DNA of 64,000 bases from an uncultured Oscillospiraceae bacterium (GCA_934589835.1 CAKTOK010000002.1:54697-118696), one strand, 5' to 3'; numbered from the stretch's first letter, positions 10,434 to 18,518 are shown. Notes: generated by a model not told the origin, from the sequence alone. Made by a program: numbers and translations.

Positions 10434-10462
10434 TTGCCAAAAGAGGCAGAGTTCGATATAAT
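10434..10462 (+). promoter_or_regulatory. Sigma-A promoter of yajC
   Basis: TTGCCA (10434-10439), a 17-base spacer and a perfect TATAAT (10457-10462) lie just after the tgt stop. The AAGGAG of yajC follows at the right distance. Confidence 0.85.
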
Positions 10463-10495
10463 AGACATACTTTGTGAAAAAAGGAGTAACGTTCC

Positions 10496-10930
10496 ATGTT
10501 TGAAATCGCATACGCCGCGTCTACCGGCACCACCTCCGCCACCGGCGGTATGGGCTCCACGGTCCTGATGATCGTCCTGATGATCGCCATTTTCTACTTC
10601 CTGATGATCCGCCCTGAGAACAAGCGGAAGAAGCAGGCCGAGGAGATGCGTAGCTCGCTGAAGAAGGGCGACTGGCTGACCACCATCGGCGGCGTGTATG
10701 GCCGCGTTGTCGCCATCACAGACCGCACTGTGGTCATTGAGACCAGCGAGGACCGTGTCCGCGTGGAGTTCCTGAAGTCCGCCATCGGACAGGTCGGCAC
10801 GCTGGACGAGCAGGCCTCCGCCCAGCAGCGTCCCGCCAAGAAGGACAAGAAGGCCGCTGCCGAGGAGAAGCCCGCTGAGGCTCCCGCCGAGGAGGCCCCT
10901 GCCGAAACGAAGGACGACGCTGCCGAGTAA
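10496..10930 (+). CDS. yajC: Preprotein translocase subunit YajC
   Basis: 144 residues, somewhat longer than the ~85-110 usual for YajC because of a low-complexity Ala/Glu/Lys/Pro tail (~105-144). A single membrane helix (~18-36, TVLMIVLMIAIFYFLMIRP) is followed by the family sequence RPENKRKKQAEEMRSSLKKGDWLTTIGGVYG. It is an accessory subunit of the Sec translocon. It follows tgt as in many bacteria but has its own promoter here. Confidence 0.92.
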   Translation: MFEIAYAASTGTTSATGGMGSTVLMIVLMIAIFYFLMIRPENKRKKQAEEMRSSLKKGDWLTTIGGVYGRVVAITDRTVVIETSEDRVRVEFLKSAIGQVGTLDEQASAQQRPAKKDKKAAAEEKPAEAPAEEAPAETKDDAAE

Positions 10931-10944
10931 CTTTCTCTGCATAG

Positions 10945-10997
10945 AAAAATACCTTCCCCGAATATGCTGTGAAAAAGCATTTGGGGGAGGTATTTTT
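10945..10997 (+). terminator. Long hairpin between yajC and the TIGR04086 gene
   Basis: An imperfect inverted repeat (left arm 10946-10967, right arm 10977-10996) ends in a run of six T, as in an intrinsic terminator for yajC. The right arm also contains the GGGGGAGG ribosome site of the next gene, so read-through transcripts would have that site paired. Confidence 0.8.
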
Positions 10998-10998
10998 T

Positions 10999-11427
10999 AT
11001 GTCCGTGAAAAAGCTGCTGGGCGCAGCCACATGGAGAGGGCTGCTGCTGGCCATCCTGGTTCTGCTGGCGCTGCTGTGCGCGGCGGCGTTGATGCTCCAG
11101 CGAGGACTGCTGCCGGAGAGCGCCGCGCCGGCTGCGGTCTGCGCCGCCTATGCTGCCGCCGTGTTTCTGGGAGGGCGCAGCGCCGTCAAGGCGGGGGAGT
11201 GCGGCCCGCTGCCGCAAGCGATGGCGGTGGCGGTGTGCCTGTATGCGGCGGTGTGGCTCGTGGCGCTGGGCGGCACAGTGCAGTTCGCGCCGTATGGCCC
11301 GATGCTGACTGCCGCTATCTTTAGCGGCGCGGTGGCTGCGGGATTGCTGGGGCGGAAAGGAAGGCGGCAGGCGAAGCGCCGCGGCGGCGAGAGGGCCCGT
11401 CTATCACGAGGCGGAAAGCGGCGGTAA
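10999..11427 (+). CDS. TIGR04086 family membrane protein
   Basis: 142 residues from the ATG at 10999, chosen because GGGGGAGG lies eight bases upstream; the in-frame ATG at 10969 lies inside the hairpin and has no ribosome site. Four hydrophobic segments are visible (~12-35, 42-60, 70-92, 97-115), with a basic tail rich in Arg and Lys. Proteins of this kind follow yajC in many clostridia and have no known biochemical role. The assignment rests on position, size and topology. Confidence 0.65.
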   Translation: MSVKKLLGAATWRGLLLAILVLLALLCAAALMLQRGLLPESAAPAAVCAAYAAAVFLGGRSAVKAGECGPLPQAMAVAVCLYAAVWLVALGGTVQFAPYGPMLTAAIFSGAVAAGLLGRKGRRQAKRRGGERARLSRGGKRR

Positions 11428-11617
11428 CATAAAAAAGAGCATGGTTAAAATAACGAAATTGCATCTTTCGCCCGAAATCCCTTGACGGGTGCGCTGCGAC
11501 CCGGAGAGGGAGGGAGCGCTGTGCCGGATGCCCATATCTTGTGCGCGGTTTTTGCGTGCTGGCCAGATATCGCAGTTTGGGCGGGTTTTCCTTCTGATGG
11601 AACGCCTGCGTTTACTG

Positions 11618-11655
11618 TGTTTACATAATAATGTTTACATAACATTTTGACATAA
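11618..11655. repeat. Three tandem TGTTTACATAA-like repeats
   Basis: TGTTTACATAA occurs exactly at 11618-11628 and 11632-11642. A 9/11 variant, TTTTGACATAA, is at 11645-11655. Start-to-start spacing is 14 and 13 bases. Further TTTAC cores flank the group at 11611 and 11656. The repeats lie ~130-160 bases before spoIIM. Confidence 0.75.
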
Positions 11656-11687
11656 TTTACAAAAAACGGTTTTTTGCACAAAAGCCC

Positions 11688-11716
11688 TTGCGAATTTGGG
11701 CGATTTGCCATATATT
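11688..11716 (+). promoter_or_regulatory. Promoter candidate of spoIIM-xerD
   Basis: TTGCGA (11688-11693), 17 bases and TATATT (11711-11716) form a moderate sigma-A match. The same -10 reads CATATATT (11709-11716), one base off the sigma-E -10 CATACAnT, but no good sigma-E -35 is seen. Confidence 0.45.
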
Positions 11717-11781
11717 ATTGAGTACGTCCACTGGAGGTCTATTGCAACAGCTTGGCTCATACAGTAGGACGAGGTGAGCCG

Positions 11782-12384
11782 ATGAAGCTGCGTAACAGAC
11801 AGGCGCGGGCGTCCGTAACGCCGGACGCACGCTTTTTACTCTTGTGCGGTTGTTTCCTGCTGGGGATGCTGGCGGCCTATCCGGTCCATCGCAGGATCGG
11901 GTCGGAAGCCCTTTCCCAGTTGAGTACCTATGTGCAGGATTATGCACGGCTGGCGGATGGGCGGGTGCAGCAGCCCGTCTCCCTTCTTTCTGTGGCGGCG
12001 GCCTATCTTCGCTATCCGCTGTTGGCTTTTCTGCTGGGGCTCAGCGCTGTCGGCGCGGTGCTGCTGCCGATGCTGTGTATGGTGCAGGGCTTTTTCCTGT
12101 CCTTCTCCGTCTGCTGCTTTGCGGCGTCGATGGGGAGGGAGGGCGTGCTGCTGGCGCTGGCCGCGCTGGGTCTGCGCTGCCTGTTTGTGCTGCCGTGCAC
12201 GCTTTTTCTGGCGGGCGACGGATTCTCCCGCGCCTGCCGCGCTTTGTCCCCTGCGCGCCCGAAGAGAGAGGCGGTGCGCTGGCGGGCGCTGCTGTTTTGT
12301 GTGTTTGTACTTCTTACCGGTACGGTGGTGGAGTGCGCCATTGTACCGAAATTTTTCGCGCTTATTTTGACGCGCATATCCTGA
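11782..12384 (+). CDS. spoIIM: SpoIIM-like stage II sporulation membrane protein
   Basis: 200 residues from the ATG at 11782 (AGGTGAG seven bases upstream). It is strongly hydrophobic, with about five membrane segments (~16-36, ~72-100, ~104-124, ~128-150, ~172-192). The LLAFLLGLSAVGAVLLPMLCMVQGFFLSFSV stretch resembles the core of the SpoIIM/DUF95 family. Known SpoIIM helps the SpoIID/P complex dissolve septal peptidoglycan during engulfment. The position immediately before xerD matches the spoIIM-xerD neighbourhood of other clostridia. The call rests on topology and synteny more than on conserved residues. Confidence 0.62.
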   Translation: MKLRNRQARASVTPDARFLLLCGCFLLGMLAAYPVHRRIGSEALSQLSTYVQDYARLADGRVQQPVSLLSVAAAYLRYPLLAFLLGLSAVGAVLLPMLCMVQGFFLSFSVCCFAASMGREGVLLALAALGLRCLFVLPCTLFLAGDGFSRACRALSPARPKREAVRWRALLFCVFVLLTGTVVECAIVPKFFALILTRIS

Positions 12385-12405
12385 GAGGGGAAGGGGTGAG
12401 GGAAT

Positions 12406-13290
12406 ATGACGGACTACATCGCGGCCTACCGCGACTATCTGGCCGAGGAAAAGCAGGCCTCCGCCAACACCCTCAGCTCTTACATACGAGACCTCACGCA
12501 ATTCCAAACGTGGCTCATCGCCAACGATGCCGCCGACCTCCGCAAGGTGAAGAAGGAAACCATCAACGAGTACCTGCTCTATATGAACCATAACGGGAAA
12601 TCTCCCGCCACCGTGACGCGGTCCACCGCGTCCATCAAGTCCTTCTATAATTTCATGGTCCAGACCGGCACAGTGAAGGTGAACCCCGCCAAGTCTGTGG
12701 CCGCCATGAAGGTGGAGCGCAAATATCCGGAGATCCTGACCAACCGCGAGGTGGAGCTGTTTCTGGAGCAGCCCAAGTGCGTGGATGAAAAGGGCTTCCG
12801 CGACCACGCCATGCTGGAGCTGCTGTACGCCACCGGTATCCGTGTGTCGGAGCTGATCGGCCTGAACATCGGGGACGTGAATCTGTCCGCCGGCTTCATC
12901 CGCTGCCGCGGCAAGGGCAAGGAGCGCATCGTGCCGCTGTATCCCGCCGCTGTCAAGGCGCTGGAGGACTATGTGCGGGACATCCGGCCCCGCATCATTG
13001 CCGATGAGGACGAGCAGGCGCTGTTCGTCAATATGAACGGCGAGCGCATGAGTCGTCAGGGCTTCTGGAAGATCATCAAGTACTATCAGGAGAAGGCGGA
13101 GATCAACAAGGACATCACGCCTCACACGCTGCGCCACTCCTTTGCCGTCCACCTGCTGGAGAACGGTGCGGATCTCCGCTCCATTCAGGAGATGCTGGGC
13201 CATGCCGACATCTCCTCCACGCAGATCTACACCCACGTCATCAAAAAGCAGTTGAAGGATGTGTACAACAAGGCCCATCCCCGCGCGTGA
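12406..13290 (+). CDS. xerD: Tyrosine recombinase XerD
   Basis: 294 residues, the standard XerD length. The N-terminal core-binding domain (~5-90) includes LAEEKQASANTLSSYIRDL. The catalytic residues are all visible: R in ATGIRVSEL, K in CRGKGKERIVPL, H-x-x-R in HTLRHSFAVHLLENGADL, H in MLGHADISSTQIYTHV, and the final Tyr. The expected role is chromosome dimer resolution at dif. The ribosome site is GGGTGAGGG. A hairpin terminator follows 7 bases after the stop. Confidence 0.93.
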   Translation: MTDYIAAYRDYLAEEKQASANTLSSYIRDLTQFQTWLIANDAADLRKVKKETINEYLLYMNHNGKSPATVTRSTASIKSFYNFMVQTGTVKVNPAKSVAAMKVERKYPEILTNREVELFLEQPKCVDEKGFRDHAMLELLYATGIRVSELIGLNIGDVNLSAGFIRCRGKGKERIVPLYPAAVKALEDYVRDIRPRIIADEDEQALFVNMNGERMSRQGFWKIIKYYQEKAEINKDITPHTLRHSFAVHLLENGADLRSIQEMLGHADISSTQIYTHVIKKQLKDVYNKAHPRA

Positions 13291-13297
13291 GCGCATG

Positions 13298-13326
13298 ACC
13301 GCCCGGTGCTTTGCCGGGCGGTTTTT
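13298..13326 (+). terminator. Intrinsic terminator of xerD
   Basis: Nine-base perfect arms (13298-13306 and 13314-13322) are followed by TTTTT. The downstream ruvC -35 box starts almost at the T-tract. Confidence 0.88.
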
Positions 13327-13327
13327 A

Positions 13328-13356
13328 TTGCTATTTGCCGTCGCCTTTGCTATAAT
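13328..13356 (+). promoter_or_regulatory. Sigma-A promoter of ruvCAB
   Basis: TTGCTA (13328-13333), 17 bases and a perfect TATAAT (13351-13356) lie directly after the xerD terminator. Confidence 0.82.
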
Positions 13357-13387
13357 AGAACTCATGTTTAAGAGGTGGAGGAGCGCC

Positions 13388-13900
13388 ATGCGAATTTTGG
13401 GCATCGACCCCGGCGTTGCCATTGTGGGCTTCGGCCTGATTGAATCGGAGCGCGGCGCCATGCGGATGCTGCAATACGGCGCCGTCAATACGGCGGCGGG
13501 ACTGCCGCTGGCCACGCGGCTGGTTCAGATCGAGCAGGACCTGACCCAGCTGATCCAACAGTTCCGACCCGATGAGATCGCCATTGAGGAGCTGTTTTTC
13601 AGCAAAAATATCACCACCGGCATCGCGGTGGCCCATGGGCGCGGCGTGATCCTCTGTACAGCGGAAAAGCTGGGCGTCCCCATCTACGAGTATACCCCCA
13701 TGCAGGTCAAGCAGGCTGTGGTGGGCTACGGTCTGGCGGAGAAGAAGCAGGTCATGGACATGACCCGCCGCCTGCTGAAGCTGTCGGCGGTGCCGCGGCC
13801 CGACGACGCGGCGGACGCGCTGGCCATCGCCATCTGCCATGCCCGCAGCGCCACCAGTCTGCTGCGGCACAAGGACCCCCACGTAAAGGAGACGATCTGA
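13388..13900 (+). CDS. ruvC: Holliday junction endonuclease RuvC
   Basis: 170 residues from the ATG at 13388, preceded by AGGTGGAGGAG; earlier in-frame starts lie upstream of the promoter. The acidic catalytic residues are present: Asp in ILGIDPG, Glu in AIEELFFSKN, and the two late Asp in RPDDAADALAIAICHA. It resolves Holliday junctions with RuvAB encoded downstream; ruvA begins one base after the ruvC stop. Confidence 0.96.
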   Translation: MRILGIDPGVAIVGFGLIESERGAMRMLQYGAVNTAAGLPLATRLVQIEQDLTQLIQQFRPDEIAIEELFFSKNITTGIAVAHGRGVILCTAEKLGVPIYEYTPMQVKQAVVGYGLAEKKQVMDMTRRLLKLSAVPRPDDAADALAIAICHARSATSLLRHKDPHVKETI

Positions 13901-13901
13901 G

Positions 13902-14498
13902 ATGCTCTACTATGTCAACGGCCCCGTGGCGGAGATCGAGTCCGGTCTTGCCGTCATCGACTGCGGCGGTGTGGGCTACGCCTGCGCCACCACCAACTAC
14001 ACGCTCTCCCAGCTGAAAAAAGGGGAGCGCGCCAAGCTCTACACCTATCTGAACGTGCGAGAGGACGCTGTGGAGCTGTTCGGCTTCGCCAGCCAGAGCG
14101 AGCTGCGGAGCTTCAAAATGCTCATTGGCGTGTCCGGCGTTGGCCCCAAGGCGGCGCTGTCCATCCTGTCTGCCACCACGCCGCAGCAGCTGGCTATGGC
14201 GGTGGTGATGGGCGATGAGAAAACGCTGACCGCCGCTCCCGGTATCGGCAAGAAAATCGCCCAGCGCATCATTCTGGAGCTGAAGGACAAGCTGGCAAGG
14301 GAGCAGGACAGCTTCGAGGCGGGCAGCGCACCGGCGCCCATGCCCCTGAGCAGCAGCAAGTCCGGCGAGGCTGCCGCCGCACTGGCGGTGCTGGGCTATG
14401 GCAGTCAGGAGATCGCCGCCGCCCTGAAGGGCATTGACATGGCGGCACTGCCGCTGGAGGAGATCATCCGGCAGGCGCTGAAAAAAATGGTAAAGTAG
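13902..14498 (+). CDS. ruvA: Holliday junction branch migration protein RuvA
   Basis: 198 residues: an N-terminal OB domain ([13 protein letters not shown]), central helix-hairpin-helix motifs ([16 protein letters not shown] and [17 protein letters not shown]), a flexible linker at ~130-150, and a C-terminal RuvB-binding domain ([19 protein letters not shown]). The ribosome site AAGGAG lies inside the end of ruvC. It recruits RuvB to four-way junctions. Confidence 0.97.
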   Translation: MLYYVNGPVAEIESGLAVIDCGGVGYACATTNYTLSQLKKGERAKLYTYLNVREDAVELFGFASQSELRSFKMLIGVSGVGPKAALSILSATTPQQLAMAVVMGDEKTLTAAPGIGKKIAQRIILELKDKLAREQDSFEAGSAPAPMPLSSSKSGEAAAALAVLGYGSQEIAAALKGIDMAALPLEEIIRQALKKMVK

Positions 14499-14511
14499 GG
14501 GAGGGGACGGC

Positions 14512-15552
14512 ATGAGCATCGACTTCGGCACAGATATCTATGAGGAGCCTATCGTTGCCAAAACGTTTTTGAACGAGGACGCCGGTGAGACGTCCCTGCG
14601 GCCCCGCACACTGGCAGAATACATCGGGCAGGAGAAGGCCAAGCAGAACCTGTCCATCTTTATCGAGGCGGCCCGCCGCCGCACGGAATCGCTGGATCAT
14701 GTGCTGCTCCATGGCCCTCCCGGTCTGGGAAAGACCACATTGGCCGGCATCATTGCCCAGGAAATGGGCGTCAATATCCGCATTACCTCCGGCCCCGCCA
14801 TTGAAAAACCCGGCGATCTGGCGGCGCTGCTGACCAATTTGAACGAGAACGATATCCTTTTTGTGGACGAGATCCACCGGCTGAACCGCTCTGTGGAGGA
14901 GATCCTGTACCCCGCCATGGAGGACTACGCCATCGATATCATCATCGGCAAGGGTCCGTCCGCCAACTCCATCCGTCTCGACCTGCCCCATTTTACGCTG
15001 ATCGGCGCCACCACCCGCGCCGGTTCCCTGTCGGCCCCGCTGCGGGATCGCTTCGGCGTCACCCTGCGGCTGGAGCTGTACACGCCGGAGGAGCTGTCGA
15101 AGATCGTGAAGCGCAGCGCGGGCATTCTGAACGTGGAGATCGAACCGGAGGGCGCCATGGAGATCGCCCGCCGCTCTCGCGGCACGCCCCGTATCGCCAA
15201 CCGGATGCTCCGCCGCGTTCGGGACTTCGCGCAGGTGATGGCCGACGGCATCATCACCCGCAAGGTGGCCGATCAGGCGCTGCTGGCACTGGAGGTGGAC
15301 GATCTGGGACTGGATCAGGTAGACCGCCGGATGCTCCGTGCCATTATCGAGAACTACGGCGGCGGACCGGTGGGACTGGATACGCTGGCCGCCACCATCG
15401 GCGAGGAATCCGTCACGCTGGAGGATGTCTACGAGCCATATCTCATGCAGATCGGCTTTCTGACCCGCACGCCCCGGGGCCGCTGCGTCACGCGGAAGGC
15501 CTACGACCACCTGCATCTGGACCGCCCTGATCCGGAGCAGCTGGAGCTGTGA
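14512..15552 (+). CDS. ruvB: Holliday junction branch migration ATPase RuvB
   Basis: 346 residues. Walker A is GPPGLGKTT (~68-76), Walker B is [13 protein letters not shown], sensor 1 is [10 protein letters not shown], the Arg finger lies in PLRDRFGV, and the C-terminal winged helix includes [28 protein letters not shown]. It is the motor of RuvABC and the last gene of the ruvCAB operon. Confidence 0.98.
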   Translation: MSIDFGTDIYEEPIVAKTFLNEDAGETSLRPRTLAEYIGQEKAKQNLSIFIEAARRRTESLDHVLLHGPPGLGKTTLAGIIAQEMGVNIRITSGPAIEKPGDLAALLTNLNENDILFVDEIHRLNRSVEEILYPAMEDYAIDIIIGKGPSANSIRLDLPHFTLIGATTRAGSLSAPLRDRFGVTLRLELYTPEELSKIVKRSAGILNVEIEPEGAMEIARRSRGTPRIANRMLRRVRDFAQVMADGIITRKVADQALLALEVDDLGLDQVDRRMLRAIIENYGGGPVGLDTLAATIGEESVTLEDVYEPYLMQIGFLTRTPRGRCVTRKAYDHLHLDRPDPEQLEL

Positions 15553-15645
15553 GCGATTCAGCGCATTCACGATGTAAATATTCGTGTATATTCAATAATT
15601 TTTCTGCCGAATTTAAGTAGTTTTTGACAAATTTTCCGCGATTGC

Positions 15646-15675
15646 TTGACAAATTCTTTTGATAAAAGGTATAAT
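15646..15675 (+). promoter_or_regulatory. Sigma-A promoter of the sigH-like gene
   Basis: TTGACA (15646-15651), 18 bases and TATAAT (15670-15675), both perfect. A second TTGACAAATT copy lies 22 bases upstream at 15624. The expected transcription start (~15682) coincides with the first ATG of the gene. Confidence 0.82.
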
Positions 15676-15680
15676 ACAGT

Positions 15681-16304
15681 ATGGTAAATGATACAAGGGC
15701 AGCGTATGACCTGATGCTGGCGCGGACTGACGAGGAGCTGTGCGCCTCCGTAAAGGCGGGGAACCGTCTGGCGGAGGAGGTGCTGGCCGCCCGCTACCAC
15801 CGTCTGGTGCGAAGCTGTGCGCGTCCCTATTTTCTGGCGGGCGGCGACAGCGAGGATCTGCTGCAGGAGGGAATGTTCGGGCTTATCAAGGCCATCCGCG
15901 AGTATGAGCCGGATCATGGCGCCTCCTTTTATACCTTTGCCGAAACGTGCATCCGCCGCAGGCTCTATTCTGTTTTGAAGTCAGCCGCCTCCGGCAGGCA
16001 CGCACCCCTGAACCATGCTGTTCCGCTTGATCCCTCATTCTTTGACGCGAATCTCTCCTTTGCCAATGCCGATCCGGAGGACCTTCTGATCGACAGAGAA
16101 AAAGCTGCCAGTCTGTTGGAAAACGCCCGCAAGCTGTTGTCCGAATTCGAGGTAAAGATTTTAGGGTTTTATTTGGAGGGTCTCACTTGCCGTGAGATCG
16201 CAGAGACTGTTGGCAAGTCCCCCAAGTCGGTGGACAACGCTGTGCAGCGCATACGCCGCAAAATTGCGCGGCAACTTTTATCCGGCGATATCAGCAACGG
16301 CTGA
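15681..16304 (+). CDS. sigH: RNA polymerase sigma factor of the SigH type
   Basis: Up to 207 residues. It aligns by eye with Bacillus SigH across region 2 (YFLAGGDSEDLLQEGMFGLIKAIREYEPDHGASFYTFAETCIRRRL) and region 4 (LSEFEVKILGFYLEGLTCREIAETVGKSPKSVDNAVQRIRRK). The first ATG (15681) overlaps the predicted transcription start, so the mRNA would be nearly leaderless; an ATG at 15714 would give a 196-residue protein but also lacks a good ribosome site. SigH drives early sporulation genes. The next gene (a zinc-ribbon protein) follows after 36 bases. Confidence 0.82.
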   Translation: MVNDTRAAYDLMLARTDEELCASVKAGNRLAEEVLAARYHRLVRSCARPYFLAGGDSEDLLQEGMFGLIKAIREYEPDHGASFYTFAETCIRRRLYSVLKSAASGRHAPLNHAVPLDPSFFDANLSFANADPEDLLIDREKAASLLENARKLLSEFEVKILGFYLEGLTCREIAETVGKSPKSVDNAVQRIRRKIARQLLSGDISNG

Positions 16305-16340
16305 GCGCAATATATTTTTTCTCAAAGAGAGGGTAAAATC

Positions 16341-16619
16341 ATGTACGAAGACAAGACTTTAGTGTGCAAAGAGTGTGGCAACGAGTTCGTGTTCACCGCC
16401 GGTGAGCAGGAGTTCTACGCAGAGCGCGGCTTCCAGAACGAGCCCCAGCGCTGCAAGGCCTGCCGTGACGCTCGCAAGAACGCTGCCCGCGGTCCCCGTG
16501 AGTACTTCACCGCTGTCTGCGCCAAGTGCGGCGGCGAGGCCAAGGTGCCCTTCGAGCCCAAGAGCGACCGTCCTGTTTACTGCAGCGCCTGCTTCGCTGA
16601 GATGCGCGAGAACGGCTGA
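16341..16619 (+). CDS. Small zinc-ribbon protein (four CxxC pairs)
   Basis: 92 residues with CKEC, CKAC, CAKC and CSAC pairs forming two zinc ribbons (LVCKECGNEFVFTAGEQEFYAERGFQNEPQRCKACRDARK and FTAVCAKCGGEAKVPFEPKSDRPVYCSACFAEM). This matches the small zinc-binding CxxC proteins common in clostridia; no function is established. It has a ribosome site (AGAGAGGG), shares the sigH transcription unit by spacing, and is closed by a terminator. Confidence 0.85.
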   Translation: MYEDKTLVCKECGNEFVFTAGEQEFYAERGFQNEPQRCKACRDARKNAARGPREYFTAVCAKCGGEAKVPFEPKSDRPVYCSACFAEMRENG

Positions 16620-16655
16620 GTCATTCTGCACACTATCGATCATGATATGAGATAA

Positions 16656-16688
16656 GGATACGCGCCCTTCGGCGCGTATCCTTTCTTT
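16656..16688 (+). terminator. Intrinsic terminator of the sigH/zinc-ribbon unit
   Basis: Perfect 11-bp arms (16656-16666 and 16671-16681) around the stable CTTC loop, followed by TTTCTTT. Confidence 0.88.
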
Positions 16689-16703
16689 CTGCGAAAAATC
16701 CTG

Positions 16704-16732
16704 TTGAAAGACGCGGGATATTGGGGTATACT
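16704..16732 (+). promoter_or_regulatory. Sigma-A promoter of the DUF1858 gene
   Basis: TTGAAA (16704-16709), 17 bases and TATACT (16727-16732). Confidence 0.78.
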
Positions 16733-16764
16733 ATACTTACTATCATCAAACGGAGGTTTTTCAC

Positions 16765-16977
16765 ATGATCGAGATCACAAAAGACACCATCATCGGTGAT
16801 ATTCTGGATGTCGCCCCCCAGACGGCGCCCATCTTCCTGTCCATCGGGATGCACTGCCTGGGCTGCCCCTCTTCCCGCGGCGAGACGGTAGAGGAGGCCT
16901 GCGCCGTACACGGTATCGACGTGGACAAGCTGCTGGCCGTCGTCAACGAAGAGGCCAACAAGCCCGCCGCCGAATAA
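16765..16977 (+). CDS. DUF1858 domain protein
   Basis: 70 residues, the full length of the family. The sequence ITKDTIIGDILDVAPQTAPIFLSIGMHCLGCPSSRGETVEEA shows the conserved GMHCLGCP cysteine pair (C-x2-C) of DUF1858, a small domain also found in hybrid-cluster-type proteins. The pair could bind metal or do thiol chemistry, but no role is proven. Start supported by CGGAGG. It is a single-gene unit between its own promoter and terminator. Confidence 0.87.
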   Translation: MIEITKDTIIGDILDVAPQTAPIFLSIGMHCLGCPSSRGETVEEACAVHGIDVDKLLAVVNEEANKPAAE

Positions 16978-16987
16978 CAGGGTGAGC

Positions 16988-17024
16988 CGCCACGCATACG
17001 GCGCTGCCGTATGCGTGGCGTTTT
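16988..17024 (+). terminator. Intrinsic terminator of the DUF1858 gene
   Basis: Perfect 15-bp arms (16988-17002 and 17006-17020), loop of three bases, then TTTT. It lies immediately before the trmK ribosome site. Confidence 0.85.
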
Positions 17025-17040
17025 GCATCGAGGAAGAGAA

Positions 17041-17736
17041 ATGGACCAGAAGCGACTCTCATTACAGCCCCGCCTGCGCCGTCTGGCGGAGCTGGTGCCG
17101 GCTGGCTGCCGCCTGACGGACGTAGGCACGGATCATGGCTATCTGCCGGTGTCTCTGCTCCAGCAGGGGCGCATCGCCTCAGCCATCGCCTCTGATATCG
17201 GGGCCGAGCCGCTGGAGCACGCCCGCCGTACCGCCGCTGCCTGTAAGGTAGAGGGCTTATCCTTCCGGCTGTGCCCGGGATTGGCGGCCATCGCGCCGGA
17301 GGAGACGGATGTCATCGTGATCGCCGGCATGGGCGGTGAGACGATTCTTGCGATCTTGCAGGCTGCGCCATGGACAAAGGACGGCCGGCACTGTCTGCTG
17401 CTCCAGCCTATGACGAAAACCGCCGATTTACGCCGCTGGTTGGTTGACAATGGCTATACCTTTACAGATGAGCACTTAGTGGAGGATAAGGGCCGCATCT
17501 ATCCGATCCTCTGCGTCTGCGGCGGCGTGCACCGCCCGTTGACGCAGGCGGAGGCACTGTGCGGCGTCCTGTTGGACGGAGACCCGCTGTACGGCGCTTA
17601 TTTGGACGAGCATATCGCCAGACTGCGCCGCTCCGCCGGCGGACTGCGGCAGAGCAGTGACCCTGCATTGGCCGCGCAGGCTGCGGAGGGGGAGGCACTG
17701 GCGGCAGAATTGGAAGAAAAGAGGCGTTTGCTATGA
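17041..17736 (+). CDS. trmK: tRNA (adenine-22-N1)-methyltransferase TrmK
   Basis: 231 residues from the ATG at 17041 (GAGGAAGAGAA upstream); the in-frame ATG at 17011 lies inside the terminator hairpin. The Rossmann motif DVGTDHGYLPVSLLQ (~25-40) and the catalytic VIAGMGGETIL (~98-108) are the TrmK hallmarks, and LLQPMTKTADLRRWL follows. It makes m1A22 in tRNA. It overlaps the Nif3-like gene by four bases, a pairing common in Firmicutes. Confidence 0.93.
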   Translation: MDQKRLSLQPRLRRLAELVPAGCRLTDVGTDHGYLPVSLLQQGRIASAIASDIGAEPLEHARRTAAACKVEGLSFRLCPGLAAIAPEETDVIVIAGMGGETILAILQAAPWTKDGRHCLLLQPMTKTADLRRWLVDNGYTFTDEHLVEDKGRIYPILCVCGGVHRPLTQAEALCGVLLDGDPLYGAYLDEHIARLRRSAGGLRQSSDPALAAQAAEGEALAAELEEKRRLL

Positions 17737-18518
17737 CCACTGTGCGCCAGATCGAACAGGCGCTTTTTGACTGGGCGCCCTGCACCCTGGCGGCCGACTG
17801 GGACAATGTCGGCCATCTGGTGGGCGACCCCGACAGGGAGGTACGCCGCGTCCTTGTATCGCTGGATATCACGGAACCGGTGGTACGCGAGGCCGCGGAG
17901 GGCAGCTTCGACCTGATCGTATCCCACCATCCGGTGATGAACTGCACCTGGCATCCGGTCCAGACGCTGCGTACCGACGACCGGCAGGGCCGTATCCTGA
18001 CGGCGCTGGTGCAAAGCGGCATCTCCGCCATCTGTATGCACACGAATCTGGACGCGGCGGACGGAGGTGTGAACGATGTTTTGGCAGAAAGGCTGGGCCT
18101 TCGGGATCTGGTCCCGCTGACAGAGGAAAAAATCGGGCGGATCGGCACATTAAAATGCGAAATACCCCTTGTGGAGTTCACCCGATTTGTGATAAAATCG
18201 TTAGGATGTAACGGCCTGCGCTATACCAGCTGCGGAAAGCCGGTCCACCGCGTGGCGGTGGGCGGCGGCGCCTGCGGCGACTATATTCCTCAGGCCATTG
18301 CCGCCGGCTGCGATACCTTTGTGACCTCTGACCTGCGGTATCACGATTTTCTGGATACCACGGCGCTGAACCTCATCGACGCGGGGCATTTCCCCACGGA
18401 GGATGTGATCTGCACCCCTGTGGTGGAGTACCTGCAAAGGGCTTTTCCGTCAGCCACCGTTATAAAAACGACCGCGCACCGCAGCGAGGTCATCCAATAC
18501 TGCATAAAGGAGAAGTAA
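17733..18518 (+). CDS. Nif3-like dinuclear metal centre hexameric protein
   Basis: 261 residues. Metal-binding segments of the NIF3/YqfO family are visible: SHHPVM (His pair), CMHTNLDAADGGVND (His, Asp), and the late TDLRYHDFLD and DAGHFPTE motifs. Reported relatives act as GTP cyclohydrolase-like or metal-dependent enzymes, but the cellular role is unsettled. It starts at the ATGA overlap with trmK. The insert domain of long YqfO proteins is absent. Confidence 0.9.
   Translation: MTTVRQIEQALFDWAPCTLAADWDNVGHLVGDPDREVRRVLVSLDITEPVVREAAEGSFDLIVSHHPVMNCTWHPVQTLRTDDRQGRILTALVQSGISAICMHTNLDAADGGVNDVLAERLGLRDLVPLTEEKIGRIGTLKCEIPLVEFTRFVIKSLGCNGLRYTSCGKPVHRVAVGGGACGDYIPQAIAAGCDTFVTSDLRYHDFLDTTALNLIDAGHFPTEDVICTPVVEYLQRAFPSATVIKTTAHRSEVIQYCIKEK

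Larger units (their letters stand above)
11428..11781. other. 354-base non-coding region before spoIIM
   Basis: No convincing gene is seen. The first half is mixed GC with no clear element. From about 11610 the sequence becomes AT-rich and holds iterated TTTACATAA-like repeats (annotated separately) and then a promoter candidate at 11688-11716. A - strand reading frame at 11445-11711 has no ribosome site or recognisable sequence. Confidence 0.6.

Noticed and set aside
11618..11655. A dif recombination site
   Set aside because: The XerD-arm-like copies are direct repeats and no inverted XerC arm with a 6-8 base centre is present.
11445..11711. 88-residue - strand reading frame in the spoIIM upstream region
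   Set aside because: No ribosome site, no recognisable family, and it crosses the AT-rich repeats and promoter candidate.
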